Source of the DNA: Anaerolineae bacterium | Lineage (GTDB): Bacteria; Chloroflexota; Anaerolineae; B4-G1 | Length of the DNA stretch: 6,012 nt | Direction of reading: 5' to 3' | Assembly: GCA_027079895.1 (NCBI GenBank) | Contig: JALWUZ010000321.1 | Location: 1-6,012, forward strand | Part shown: positions 1-6,012 of the stretch, piece by piece | Position numbering within the stretch: the first letter of the stretch is position 1 | Layout of the letters: each line of letters begins with the position of its first letter | Position numbers and translations under genes: made by a program | Notes under the pieces: model-generated | Databases searched by the model: none | What the model saw: the letters and a program-made list of their open reading frames with translations, nothing else | Told to the model about the DNA's origin: nothing

Positions 1-8
1 ATTCGCCC
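1..8. repeat. Partial palindromic repeat, right arm only
   Basis: The window opens with ATTCGCCC, identical to the right arm of the complete palindromic copies at 47-66 and 78-97. The left arm would lie outside the window. It is probably the first visible member of the same cluster, but eight bases alone are weak evidence. Confidence 0.5.
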
Positions 9-34
9 CTACGACCACCACACGCCGCAACGAT

Positions 35-50
35 GTAAGGGCGTAAGGGC
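35..50. repeat. Tandem 8-mer GTAAGGGC x2
   Basis: Two exact head-to-tail copies of GTAAGGGC lie at 35-42 and 43-50. The last four bases of the second copy are also the start of the palindrome at 47-66. This may be slippage next to the palindrome. No function is suggested. Confidence 0.6.
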
Positions 51-66
51 GAATAACCATTCGCCC
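47..66. repeat. Palindromic repeat, complete copy (REP-like)
   Basis: The sequence is GGGCGAATAACCATTCGCCC: a perfect 8-bp stem (GGGCGAAT/ATTCGCCC) around a 4-base AACC loop. An identical copy lies at 78-97 and a diverged one at 132-151. Short palindromes in clusters downstream of genes resemble bacterial REP-type elements, which can act as transcript-end hairpins or nuclease barriers. That role is inference here. There is no U-tract, so it is not a standard intrinsic terminator. Confidence 0.85.
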
Positions 67-77
67 CTCGCTCCACA

Positions 78-97
78 GGGCGAATAACCATTCGCCC
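78..97. repeat. Palindromic repeat, complete copy (REP-like)
   Basis: This is a 20-of-20 match to the copy at 47-66, including the AACC loop, and it starts 31 bp further on. The loop is asymmetric, so the element has an orientation, and both perfect copies face the same way. Conservation of the loop as well as the stem suggests copying of a unit rather than chance palindromes. Confidence 0.85.
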
Positions 98-128
98 ACC
101 TCGCCCAACCTCGCCCAACCCCGCCCCC
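92..128. repeat. Degenerate tandem C-rich decamers
   Basis: Two exact copies of TCGCCCAACC lie at 101-110 and 111-120. They are flanked by a 9-base relative, TCGCCCACC (92-100), and a further relative starting CCGCCC at 121. The first unit overlaps the right arm of the palindrome at 78-97, so the tandem units may have grown from that arm by slippage. No coding role is seen. Confidence 0.6.
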
Positions 129-131
129 GGC

Positions 132-151
132 GGGCGAATAATCATTTGCCC
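132..151. repeat. Diverged palindromic repeat overlapping a gene end
   Basis: GGGCGAATAATCATTTGCCC differs from the perfect copies at repeat positions 11 and 16, both C to T. The second change turns one stem pair into G-T on this strand (A-C on the other), weakening the hairpin. The copy overlaps the last codons and the TGA stop (142-144) of the minus-strand glycosyltransferase. The first change is the base that creates that stop. Confidence 0.8.
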
Positions 152-1674
152 CTCACCGCGTACAGCACCACCGGGCCGCCCTCTCCTTGCCAGACGTGCG
201 CGACGCTCATGCCGGAGGGGACATCCTCCCCGGCGTAAAGCCCGCCCAGCGGGGCCGGGTGATTGCGATCCAGCAGGACGTACCGCACCCCGTACCGCCC
301 GGCGACGGTGAGCAGCGTCGCCGCGTCCCCGTTGGGCACCATCACCGCCCGGTGCCGCGTGTGATACCAGAAGGCCGGGGGATTGGCGACCATCACCACC
401 GCTTCAGCCGCCTCGTGACCGTCCAACCAACGCCCGACCGCGTCGTAGACGGCGTCGGCGCGGTTCCAGCGGGGGATGGCGACCCCGGCGGCGTAGAGGC
501 TCAGCGCGAACGCCCCGACCACCGCCGCCCAGCCGAATATCCGCCGGGCATGAGAGAGCCGCCACCGCCGGCGACGGGCCGCCCGACGCACCGCCGCCTC
601 CAGCCCCACCGCTCCGGCGGCCATGAGAAACGGCAGAGCCGGGACGGAGGCGTGAAAGAACCCCCCGCGCGGCCCCGGAAAGGTGAAAGCCCACGAGTGG
701 ACGACGAAGACCGTCGCCCAGTACCCGGCGGCGAGGGCGAACAGCCGCCGTCGGCGCAGCCGGTACAGCCCCACGAGGATGAAGGGGAGCATGAACACCA
801 ACCCGTCCTCGGCCAACAACCGCTGCAAGTTGACCCCCGTCGCCCACAGTTTGGAGCGCACGATCGCCCGCCATCCCCAGGACAGGTAGGCCGCCGGGGA
901 TAGGTCACAGCGGTAACAGAACAGGTCATCGTAAGTGGTGAGCCAGAGAGTCTTGCTGCCCGCCGGGGGGAGCACCGCGCCGACGACGCGCAGATTGCGG
1001 GCGAACCAGGGGGCCATCACCGCCAGATAGCCGAGGGCCAACATCGCCGCCCGCCGCCGGGAGCCCCGCGTCAGCAGCGGCAGCCCGACCAGCGGCAGGA
1101 GCAGGAGCCCGTCGGGGCGGGTCAGGTGGGCCAGGCCGGTCAGCAGGCCGATGAGCAGCCAGACGAGCGGGCCGCCGCGCTCCTCCCGACCGGCCAGGTA
1201 GAGAGCCAGGCCGCCGCACAGCGCGAACGGGGCGAACGTCTCCGGGAGCGGCCAGTAGGGGAAGAACAGGCCGCTGAAGACGGTGAGGAGGGCGGCTACC
1301 CAGCCCGCGAACCGGTCGGCGACGGCGCGGGCCGCCCGGTAAGCGAGGAGCGGGAGCAGCGCACCGAGGAGGACGAAGGGGAGTTGCAGCTCCAGGTAGG
1401 AATCGGCCCCCAGCACCGCCCCGACAGCCGCCACCAGCGACGGCAGCGGCATCCAGTAGAGAAAACCGGGGTGGGGCAGCCCCGAAGGGTCGTCCAGATA
1501 GTTCCACAAGAAAGGTTCGGCGAGACCGTCCCCCTGGGCGATGAGCAACGCGCCGTCGGCATAGTAGGCGGCGTCCATGTACCCCGGCTGGGAGATGAAG
1601 AGGGCCGTCGCCAGCCGCACCGCCAGAGCGAGGAGGAAGATAGAGGCCAAGTCCCGTTTAGTGGACATAGACAT
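142..1674 (-). CDS. Membrane GT-C glycosyltransferase, family 39/PMT-like
   Basis: This 510-residue polytopic membrane protein probably transfers a sugar from a lipid-phosphate donor to an acceptor on the outer face of the membrane. Residues about 9-28 form the first hydrophobic segment. The following loop has an acidic motif, 'YMDAAYYADGA' (D34), placed where GT-C enzymes carry their catalytic acid. Other GT39/GT83-like landmarks are 'LPETFAPF' (E145), 'LTRPDG' (184-189), 'PWFARN' (222-227) and the loop 'FPGPRGGFF' (332-340). About ten hydrophobic segments are followed by a soluble C-terminal part (about 405-510). The start is ATG at 1674, with another Met two codons later. An in-frame TGA (the malQ stop) nine bases upstream rules out a longer start. 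No good Shine-Dalgarno is visible, so translation may be coupled to malQ. The donor and acceptor cannot be read from the sequence. The stop codon lies in a palindromic repeat. Confidence 0.85.
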   Translation of the reverse strand: MSMSTKRDLASIFLLALAVRLATALFISQPGYMDAAYYADGALLIAQGDGLAEPFLWNYLDDPSGLPHPGFLYWMPLPSLVAAVGAVLGADSYLELQLPFVLLGALLPLLAYRAARAVADRFAGWVAALLTVFSGLFFPYWPLPETFAPFALCGGLALYLAGREERGGPLVWLLIGLLTGLAHLTRPDGLLLLPLVGLPLLTRGSRRRAAMLALGYLAVMAPWFARNLRVVGAVLPPAGSKTLWLTTYDDLFCYRCDLSPAAYLSWGWRAIVRSKLWATGVNLQRLLAEDGLVFMLPFILVGLYRLRRRRLFALAAGYWATVFVVHSWAFTFPGPRGGFFHASVPALPFLMAAGAVGLEAAVRRAARRRRWRLSHARRIFGWAAVVGAFALSLYAAGVAIPRWNRADAVYDAVGRWLDGHEAAEAVVMVANPPAFWYHTRHRAVMVPNGDAATLLTVAGRYGVRYVLLDRNHPAPLGGLYAGEDVPSGMSVAHVWQGEGGPVVLYAVRGK

Positions 1675-1683
1675 CGCGCCGCG

Positions 1684-3195
<1,512 letters not shown>

Positions 3196-3198
3196 CTG

Positions 3199-3207
3199 TC
3201 ACCTCCT
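3199..3207 (-). promoter_or_regulatory. Strong Shine-Dalgarno of malQ
   Basis: On the minus strand AGGAGGTGA is a nine-base match to the 16S anti-Shine-Dalgarno. The GGAGG core is six bases from the ATG at 3195, which fixes the malQ start. Confidence 0.9.
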
Positions 3208-3224
3208 CGAAAATGACGGACGCT

Positions 3225-3252
3225 ATTATAACAGTTTATGACCACTTGCCAA
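3225..3252 (-). promoter_or_regulatory. Sigma70-type promoter of malQ
   Basis: On the minus strand TTGGCA (3252-3247; five of six consensus bases) is followed after 16 bp by a perfect TATAAT (3230-3225). Transcription would begin near 3218, giving a leader of roughly 22 nt that holds little more than the ribosome-binding site. The match is unusually good for such GC-rich DNA and it sits where expected before malQ. The same TTGCCAA is read the other way by a candidate rightward promoter. Confidence 0.8.
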
Positions 3253-3274
3253 AGGAGCGAATTTGAGGGACAAT
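3246..3274 (+). promoter_or_regulatory. Candidate rightward promoter of the epimerase gene
   Basis: TTGCCA (3246-3251; five of six) is followed after 17 bp by GACAAT (3269-3274; four of six). Start would fall near 3281, about 36 nt before the ATG at 3317. The -35 overlaps the malQ -35 on the other strand by five bases. The -10 is weak, so this is a reasonable but unproven call. No better rightward candidate was seen between 3196 and 3316. Confidence 0.45.
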
Positions 3275-3302
3275 ATCCCCGACCTCTCATCAGGCCACAC
3301 GA

Positions 3303-3308
3303 AAGGAG
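3303..3308 (+). promoter_or_regulatory. Ribosome-binding site deciding the epimerase start
   Basis: AAGGAG lies eight bases before the ATG at 3317 and supports it as the main start. A second AAGGAG at 3252-3257 precedes an in-frame TTG at 3263, which would add 18 residues. The protein's first beta strand and NAD loop begin right after the ATG, so the shorter form is preferred. Confidence 0.75.
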
Positions 3309-3316
3309 ACCCTCCG

Positions 3317-4258
3317 ATGGCCCTCTACCTCGTCACCGGCGGGGCCGGATTCATCGGCTCCAACATCGTCCACGAACTGCTCGCCCGTGGGGAGCGGGTG
3401 CGTGTGATGGACAACTTCAGCACCGGGCGGCGCAGCAACCTCTCCGGCGTGCTGAAGGATATCGAACTGTTTCCCGGCGACCTGCGCGACCTGAACGCCT
3501 GCTACTGCGCCGTCCGCGGCGTGGACTACGTTCTTCACCAGGGGGCGATCCCCTCCGTCCAGCGCAGCGTGGACGACCCCGCCACCACCAACGACGCCAA
3601 CATCACCGGTACCCTCAACATCCTCATCGCCGCGCGGGGGACCCAGGTCAAGCGGCTGGTGTACGCCTCCTCGTCCGCCATCTACGGCGACTCGCCCTCC
3701 CTGCCCAAGCGCGAGGACTTGCCCCCCAACCCCAAGTCGCCCTACGCCGTCTCCAAACTGGCCGCCGAGTACTACTGCCGCACCTTCACCGAAATCTACG
3801 GCCTGGAGACCGTCAGCCTGCGCTACTTCAACGTCTTCGGCCCCCGGCAAGACCCCGCCTCCCACTACGCCGCCGTGATTCCGCTCTTCATCAAGGCTAT
3901 GCTGGCCGGGCGCCAGCCGGTCATCTACGGCGACGGCCTCCAGTCCCGCGACTTCACCTACGTCGCCAACAACGTCCAGGCCAACCTCCTCGCCGCCACC
4001 GCCGACGGCGTCGCCGGGGAAGTCTTCAACATCGCCTGCGGGCAGCGGTACAACCTGCTGGAACTCGTCGCCGCCCTCAACGACATCCTGGGCACCGACA
4101 TCGAGCCGACCTTCGCGCCGCCCCGCCCCGGCGACGTGACCCACTCCCTGGCCGACATCAGCCGCGCCCAAGACCGCCTCGGCTACTCCGTCACCGTGGA
4201 TTTCCGCACCGGATTGGAGAAGACGGTGGAGTGGTATCGGAGGGTGGAGGAACATTAG
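3317..4258 (+). CDS. Extended-SDR UDP-sugar 4-epimerase
   Basis: This 313-residue NAD-dependent nucleotide-sugar epimerase probably interconverts UDP-glucose/galactose or UDP-GlcNAc/GalNAc in the cytoplasm for surface glycans. The Rossmann loop 'TGGAGFIGS' (7-15) gives G8xxG11xxG14. 'MDNFSTG' (31-37) has D32 for the NAD adenosine ribose. 'VLHQGAIPSVQRSV' (72-85), 'YASSSAIYGD' (116-125) and 'SPYAVSK' (141-147) supply the Ser and the Y143/K147 pair. 'RYFNVFGPRQ' (169-178) and 'SRDFTYV' (210-216) are typical of the sugar-binding half. The wording is closest to WbpP/GalE-type UDP-GlcNAc 4-epimerases. S277 sits where E. coli GalE has the bulky Tyr299 and WbpP a Ser, which fits acceptance of N-acetylated substrates. 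Length is slightly under the usual 320-340. Substrate is inferred, and a related dehydratase or other SDR role cannot be excluded. It is divergent from malQ. Confidence 0.92.
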   Translation: MALYLVTGGAGFIGSNIVHELLARGERVRVMDNFSTGRRSNLSGVLKDIELFPGDLRDLNACYCAVRGVDYVLHQGAIPSVQRSVDDPATTNDANITGTLNILIAARGTQVKRLVYASSSAIYGDSPSLPKREDLPPNPKSPYAVSKLAAEYYCRTFTEIYGLETVSLRYFNVFGPRQDPASHYAAVIPLFIKAMLAGRQPVIYGDGLQSRDFTYVANNVQANLLAATADGVAGEVFNIACGQRYNLLELVAALNDILGTDIEPTFAPPRPGDVTHSLADISRAQDRLGYSVTVDFRTGLEKTVEWYRRVEEH

Positions 4259-4263
4259 TGGTT

Positions 4264-4297
4264 TTGTGACTTCTCTGTTACCCGAATCATCTATACT
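4264..4297 (+). promoter_or_regulatory. Possible promoter of the secreted transglutaminase-like gene
   Basis: TATACT (4292-4297) matches five of six -10 bases and lies 75 bp before the next ATG. The only -35-like hexamer, TTGTGA (4264-4269), is 22 bp away, too far for a normal sigma70 spacer. It could be a factor-assisted promoter or chance. The 113-bp gap after the epimerase and the -10 together suggest at least partly separate transcription. Confidence 0.4.
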
Positions 4298-4301
4298 GGC
4301 A

Positions 4302-4319
4302 GGACGAAATTCACCGTCC
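4302..4319 (+). repeat. Small inverted repeat near the predicted transcript start
   Basis: GGACG (4302-4306) and CGTCC (4315-4319) form a 5-bp stem with an 8-base loop, beginning five bases after the candidate -10. It could be an operator half-site pair or a 5' stabilising hairpin. At this size chance is a real possibility. Confidence 0.3.
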
Positions 4320-4358
4320 ACCTCACCAACTCGTCACCTGTCCACCCGGTCTCCCTAC

Positions 4359-4366
4359 AGGAGGTG
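4359..4366 (+). promoter_or_regulatory. Strong Shine-Dalgarno of the secreted protein
   Basis: AGGAGGTG lies five bases before the ATG at 4372, with the GGAGG core seven bases away. This fixes the start, and the encoded N-terminus is a good signal peptide. CTCC at 4351-4354 and CACCT at 4335-4339 in the leader could pair with it. Confidence 0.88.
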
Positions 4367-4371
4367 CGATT

Positions 4372-6012
4372 ATGACTCCCAGGTACACCCGGCCCATTCT
4401 GTGCGTTCTGTTTGTCTTCATCGCTTTGCTATCGTTCACCGCCGTCGTCAATGCCCAAAGCGGCCCCTTCTCCGTTGACACCGACGAGGACGGCCTGCCC
4501 GATTCCCTGGAAGAACGAGGCTGGTACAACGCCTCAGGCGGCCCTTACCAGACCGACCCTTTCGACCCCGACAGCGACAACGACGGCCTCTCCGACGGCG
4601 AGGAGAAACTGTACGGCACCAACCCCTCCAAAGACCGCGACCCGGGCATTTACGTCGAGTACCAGGACTCCTTCCAGACCAAAGAGTTCTACTCCTGGCA
4701 GAAGTTCGGCAACCGGTACATCGTGATGCCCAAATGGCACCGGGACGCCGTCATCGTGCGGCGCGGCACCACCTTCTCCGTCGGCGGCGCCCTCGACGCC
4801 CATCTCGTGATCACCAAGTCGCTCCCGTCCCTTACCACCCTGACCCCCGTCTGGAACCCATGCACCGCCCGCTGGGACATCCACATCCCCGCCGACGGCA
4901 CCGTCGGGAAGTACGAAATCGGCATCCAGGATAAGTATTGGGACAAGAAACTCAACCTGTACGTCATCTTCCAACTGCCCGACGACGTGAGCGAGGAGTT
5001 CCTGGACACCTTTCTCTACGACGACGACCCCGACAACGACCGCGAAAACACCTCCATCCACTACTCGGAGGATAAAAACCAGCGCGAGTACGACAGCAGC
5101 GATTACTCCTGGATTCCCGCCGGCGAGTTCATCTCCCATGGCTATGGCTGGCACTTCGGCAACATGCAATACAAGTACTTCATCCTGGACGAGCATGTCA
5201 TCGGAGCCATCAACGGCACCACCAACACCTGGGACGCTGCCAACAAACTGGCCGAACATGCGGACATCGTCACCTGCGTGCAGTGGCCGGGATACCACAG
5301 CAACTCCTGGTGTACCCTGAACCCGGAAAAATGCACTCCGGTTGACCCCAACTACCCTTACCGCAACGAATGTACCACTGTGGCCAGCCTCCTATCCGCT
5401 TTCTGTCGGGCCGCCGGCATCCCCGCCCGGCCCGTTTTCACCGACTGGATTCACAGCACCTGGGACCACTCCACCGAAGTGTGGACGCACCCCCCAACCG
5501 GCCCGCTCACGGACACCTGGTACGTCATGCGCGGATACAACGCCTACGAGGCGCCCTGTGACGGCACGAGTTCGTTCGCCCACGGCTACGTCTCCCTGCG
5601 CACCACCCTGGGCTGGTATTCTTACGGCAACGGCGTCTACGCCGGGGCCGTCAACTGGAAGGAGAGCGAGGTCAACAATTGGTGGGGGCCCAACGAGGAC
5701 GAGTACCGACTGGCCTCCTGGGATATGGACAAGACCAACCAGACCGCCAAAATCGTCAAGAAAGACTGGTGGGAAACCCGCTTCGTGGATTACTTCGGCT
5801 GGCCGCAGGAACCGGAAGTGACCGGCAGCCCGCCCGACGATTGGCCCAGTCCTCCGACCACCACCGCCAGGGAGTTCGCCAGGGAGACGCCGACCCTCGG
5901 ACGCCACACCGTCTATCTCCCCCTCATCGCCAACGACAGCGACGACGTCCGGGCCCGTTTCGGCGACCTCCTCGACAACTACGGCGTGGACCTCGATCAC
6001 GATGGCCGCTTC
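4372..6012 (+). CDS. Secreted transglutaminase-like protein with TSP3 motifs (3' end cut)
   Basis: The frame is open for 547 codons and runs off the window. Residues 1-28 are a signal peptide: basic 'PRYTR', hydrophobic 9-26, likely cleavage after VNA28. Two thrombospondin-type-3-like calcium motifs follow: 'DTDEDGLPD' (36-44) and 'DPDSDNDGLSDGEE' (65-78) with 'YGTNP'. Residues about 95-210 resemble the N-terminal beta sandwich of animal transglutaminases ('VRRGTTF', 129-135). The core then shows 'GWHFGNM' (259-265), W287, a probable catalytic C334 in 'ECTTVASLLSAFCRAAGIPAR' and H366 in 'DHSTEVW'. The expected Asp after 'TWYVM' (382-386) appears to be R387. A proline/threonine linker (about 481-510) leads to 'HTVYLPLI' (512-519), a motif I associate with Chloroflexota exported proteins. 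The window ends in a new acidic motif, 'DLDHDGRF' (540-547). Likely role: an extracellular protein cross-linker or cysteine peptidase-like enzyme, or an inactive binding relative. Function is unproven. Confidence 0.85.
   Translation, partial: MTPRYTRPILCVLFVFIALLSFTAVVNAQSGPFSVDTDEDGLPDSLEERGWYNASGGPYQTDPFDPDSDNDGLSDGEEKLYGTNPSKDRDPGIYVEYQDSFQTKEFYSWQKFGNRYIVMPKWHRDAVIVRRGTTFSVGGALDAHLVITKSLPSLTTLTPVWNPCTARWDIHIPADGTVGKYEIGIQDKYWDKKLNLYVIFQLPDDVSEEFLDTFLYDDDPDNDRENTSIHYSEDKNQREYDSSDYSWIPAGEFISHGYGWHFGNMQYKYFILDEHVIGAINGTTNTWDAANKLAEHADIVTCVQWPGYHSNSWCTLNPEKCTPVDPNYPYRNECTTVASLLSAFCRAAGIPARPVFTDWIHSTWDHSTEVWTHPPTGPLTDTWYVMRGYNAYEAPCDGTSSFAHGYVSLRTTLGWYSYGNGVYAGAVNWKESEVNNWWGPNEDEYRLASWDMDKTNQTAKIVKKDWWETRFVDYFGWPQEPEVTGSPPDDWPSPPTTTAREFARETPTLGRHTVYLPLIANDSDDVRARFGDLLDNYGVDLDHDGRF

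Noticed and set aside
47..97. Intrinsic terminator for the minus-strand operon
   Set aside because: The hairpins are real but have no U-tract on either strand. They could still trim or stabilise transcript ends.
1..151. CRISPR array
   Set aside because: The repeats are palindromic, only 20 bp, one copy is diverged, and the spacings (31 and 54 bp between starts) are irregular with C-rich, internally repetitive spacers.
3238..4269. 343-codon plus-strand frame overlapping the epimerase
   Set aside because: The Arg/Pro/His-rich translation is typical of an alternate frame in GC-rich DNA. The epimerase frame has all family motifs.
3290..4321. 343-codon minus-strand frame opposite the epimerase
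   Set aside because: The Gly/Val/Asp/Glu-rich low-complexity translation mirrors the codon bias of the gene below it. No family motifs or good ribosome-binding site were seen.
4259..4371. Intrinsic terminator after the epimerase gene
   Set aside because: TTTT (4262-4265) follows the stop but no stem precedes it. The only hairpin (4302-4319) lacks a following T-run.
4534..5298. 254-codon minus-strand frame opposite the secreted protein, and similar ones at 5392-6000
   Set aside because: They are runs of Val/Gly/Asp/Glu arising from Asp/Asn/Thr-rich codons on the plus strand. The plus-strand frame has a signal peptide, domain motifs and a strong Shine-Dalgarno.
4372..6012. Dockerin or cellulosome component
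   Set aside because: The DxDxDG motifs resemble dockerin loops, but they lie at the N-terminus, are followed by 'YGTNP' as in thrombospondin type 3 repeats, and lack the paired 22-residue dockerin layout.

Overview
This is a GC-rich bacterial window with four protein genes in two divergent pairs. The organism is most likely a Chloroflexota (Anaerolineae-like) bacterium. That is an inference from the secreted protein's 'VYLPLI' linker, a style I associate with Chloroflexota exported proteins, from the short palindromic intergenic repeats, and from the general look of the genes. No rRNA or other marker is present to prove it.

Layout. Positions 1-151 hold a cluster of palindromic GGGCGAAT-AACC-ATTCGCCC repeats with short tandem C-rich units. 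The minus strand then carries a membrane GT-C (family 39/PMT-like) glycosyltransferase (142-1674), preceded 9 nt upstream by a complete 4-alpha-glucanotransferase gene, malQ (1684-3195). The intergenic region 3196-3316 looks like a compact divergent promoter. A near-consensus sigma70-type promoter drives malQ leftwards, and a weaker rightward promoter uses the same TTGCCAA as its -35. The plus strand carries an extended-SDR nucleotide-sugar 4-epimerase (3317-4258). After a 113-bp gap with its own candidate -10 and a strong Shine-Dalgarno comes a secreted protein (4372 to beyond the window end) with a signal peptide, two thrombospondin-type-3-like calcium motifs and a transglutaminase-like region.

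How the genes fit together. MalQ rearranges alpha-1,4-glucans in the cytoplasm. The GT-C protein would transfer a sugar from a polyprenyl-phosphate donor on the outer face of the membrane. The epimerase would make UDP-galactose or UDP-GalNAc-type precursors. The grouping suggests carbohydrate storage and cell-surface glycan metabolism, but it is loose: no pathway-specific cluster (glycogen operon, capsule locus) is visible. The exported protein is probably transcribed separately.

The most interesting item is the exported protein. Its region from about residue 95 to 395 resembles, in order, the animal (factor XIII/TG2) transglutaminase layout: an 'RRGxxF' N-domain signature, a WHFG motif, a Trp before the active site, a Cys in an 'ECTTVASLL...GIPAR' context, and a His in 'DHSTEVW'. 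The usual third catalytic residue (Asp) appears to be Arg. A second interesting point is that the glycosyltransferase stop codon lies inside a diverged copy of the palindromic repeat and depends on a single repeat-variant base. I see no evidence of a defence system, CRISPR array, insertion sequence or RNA gene.
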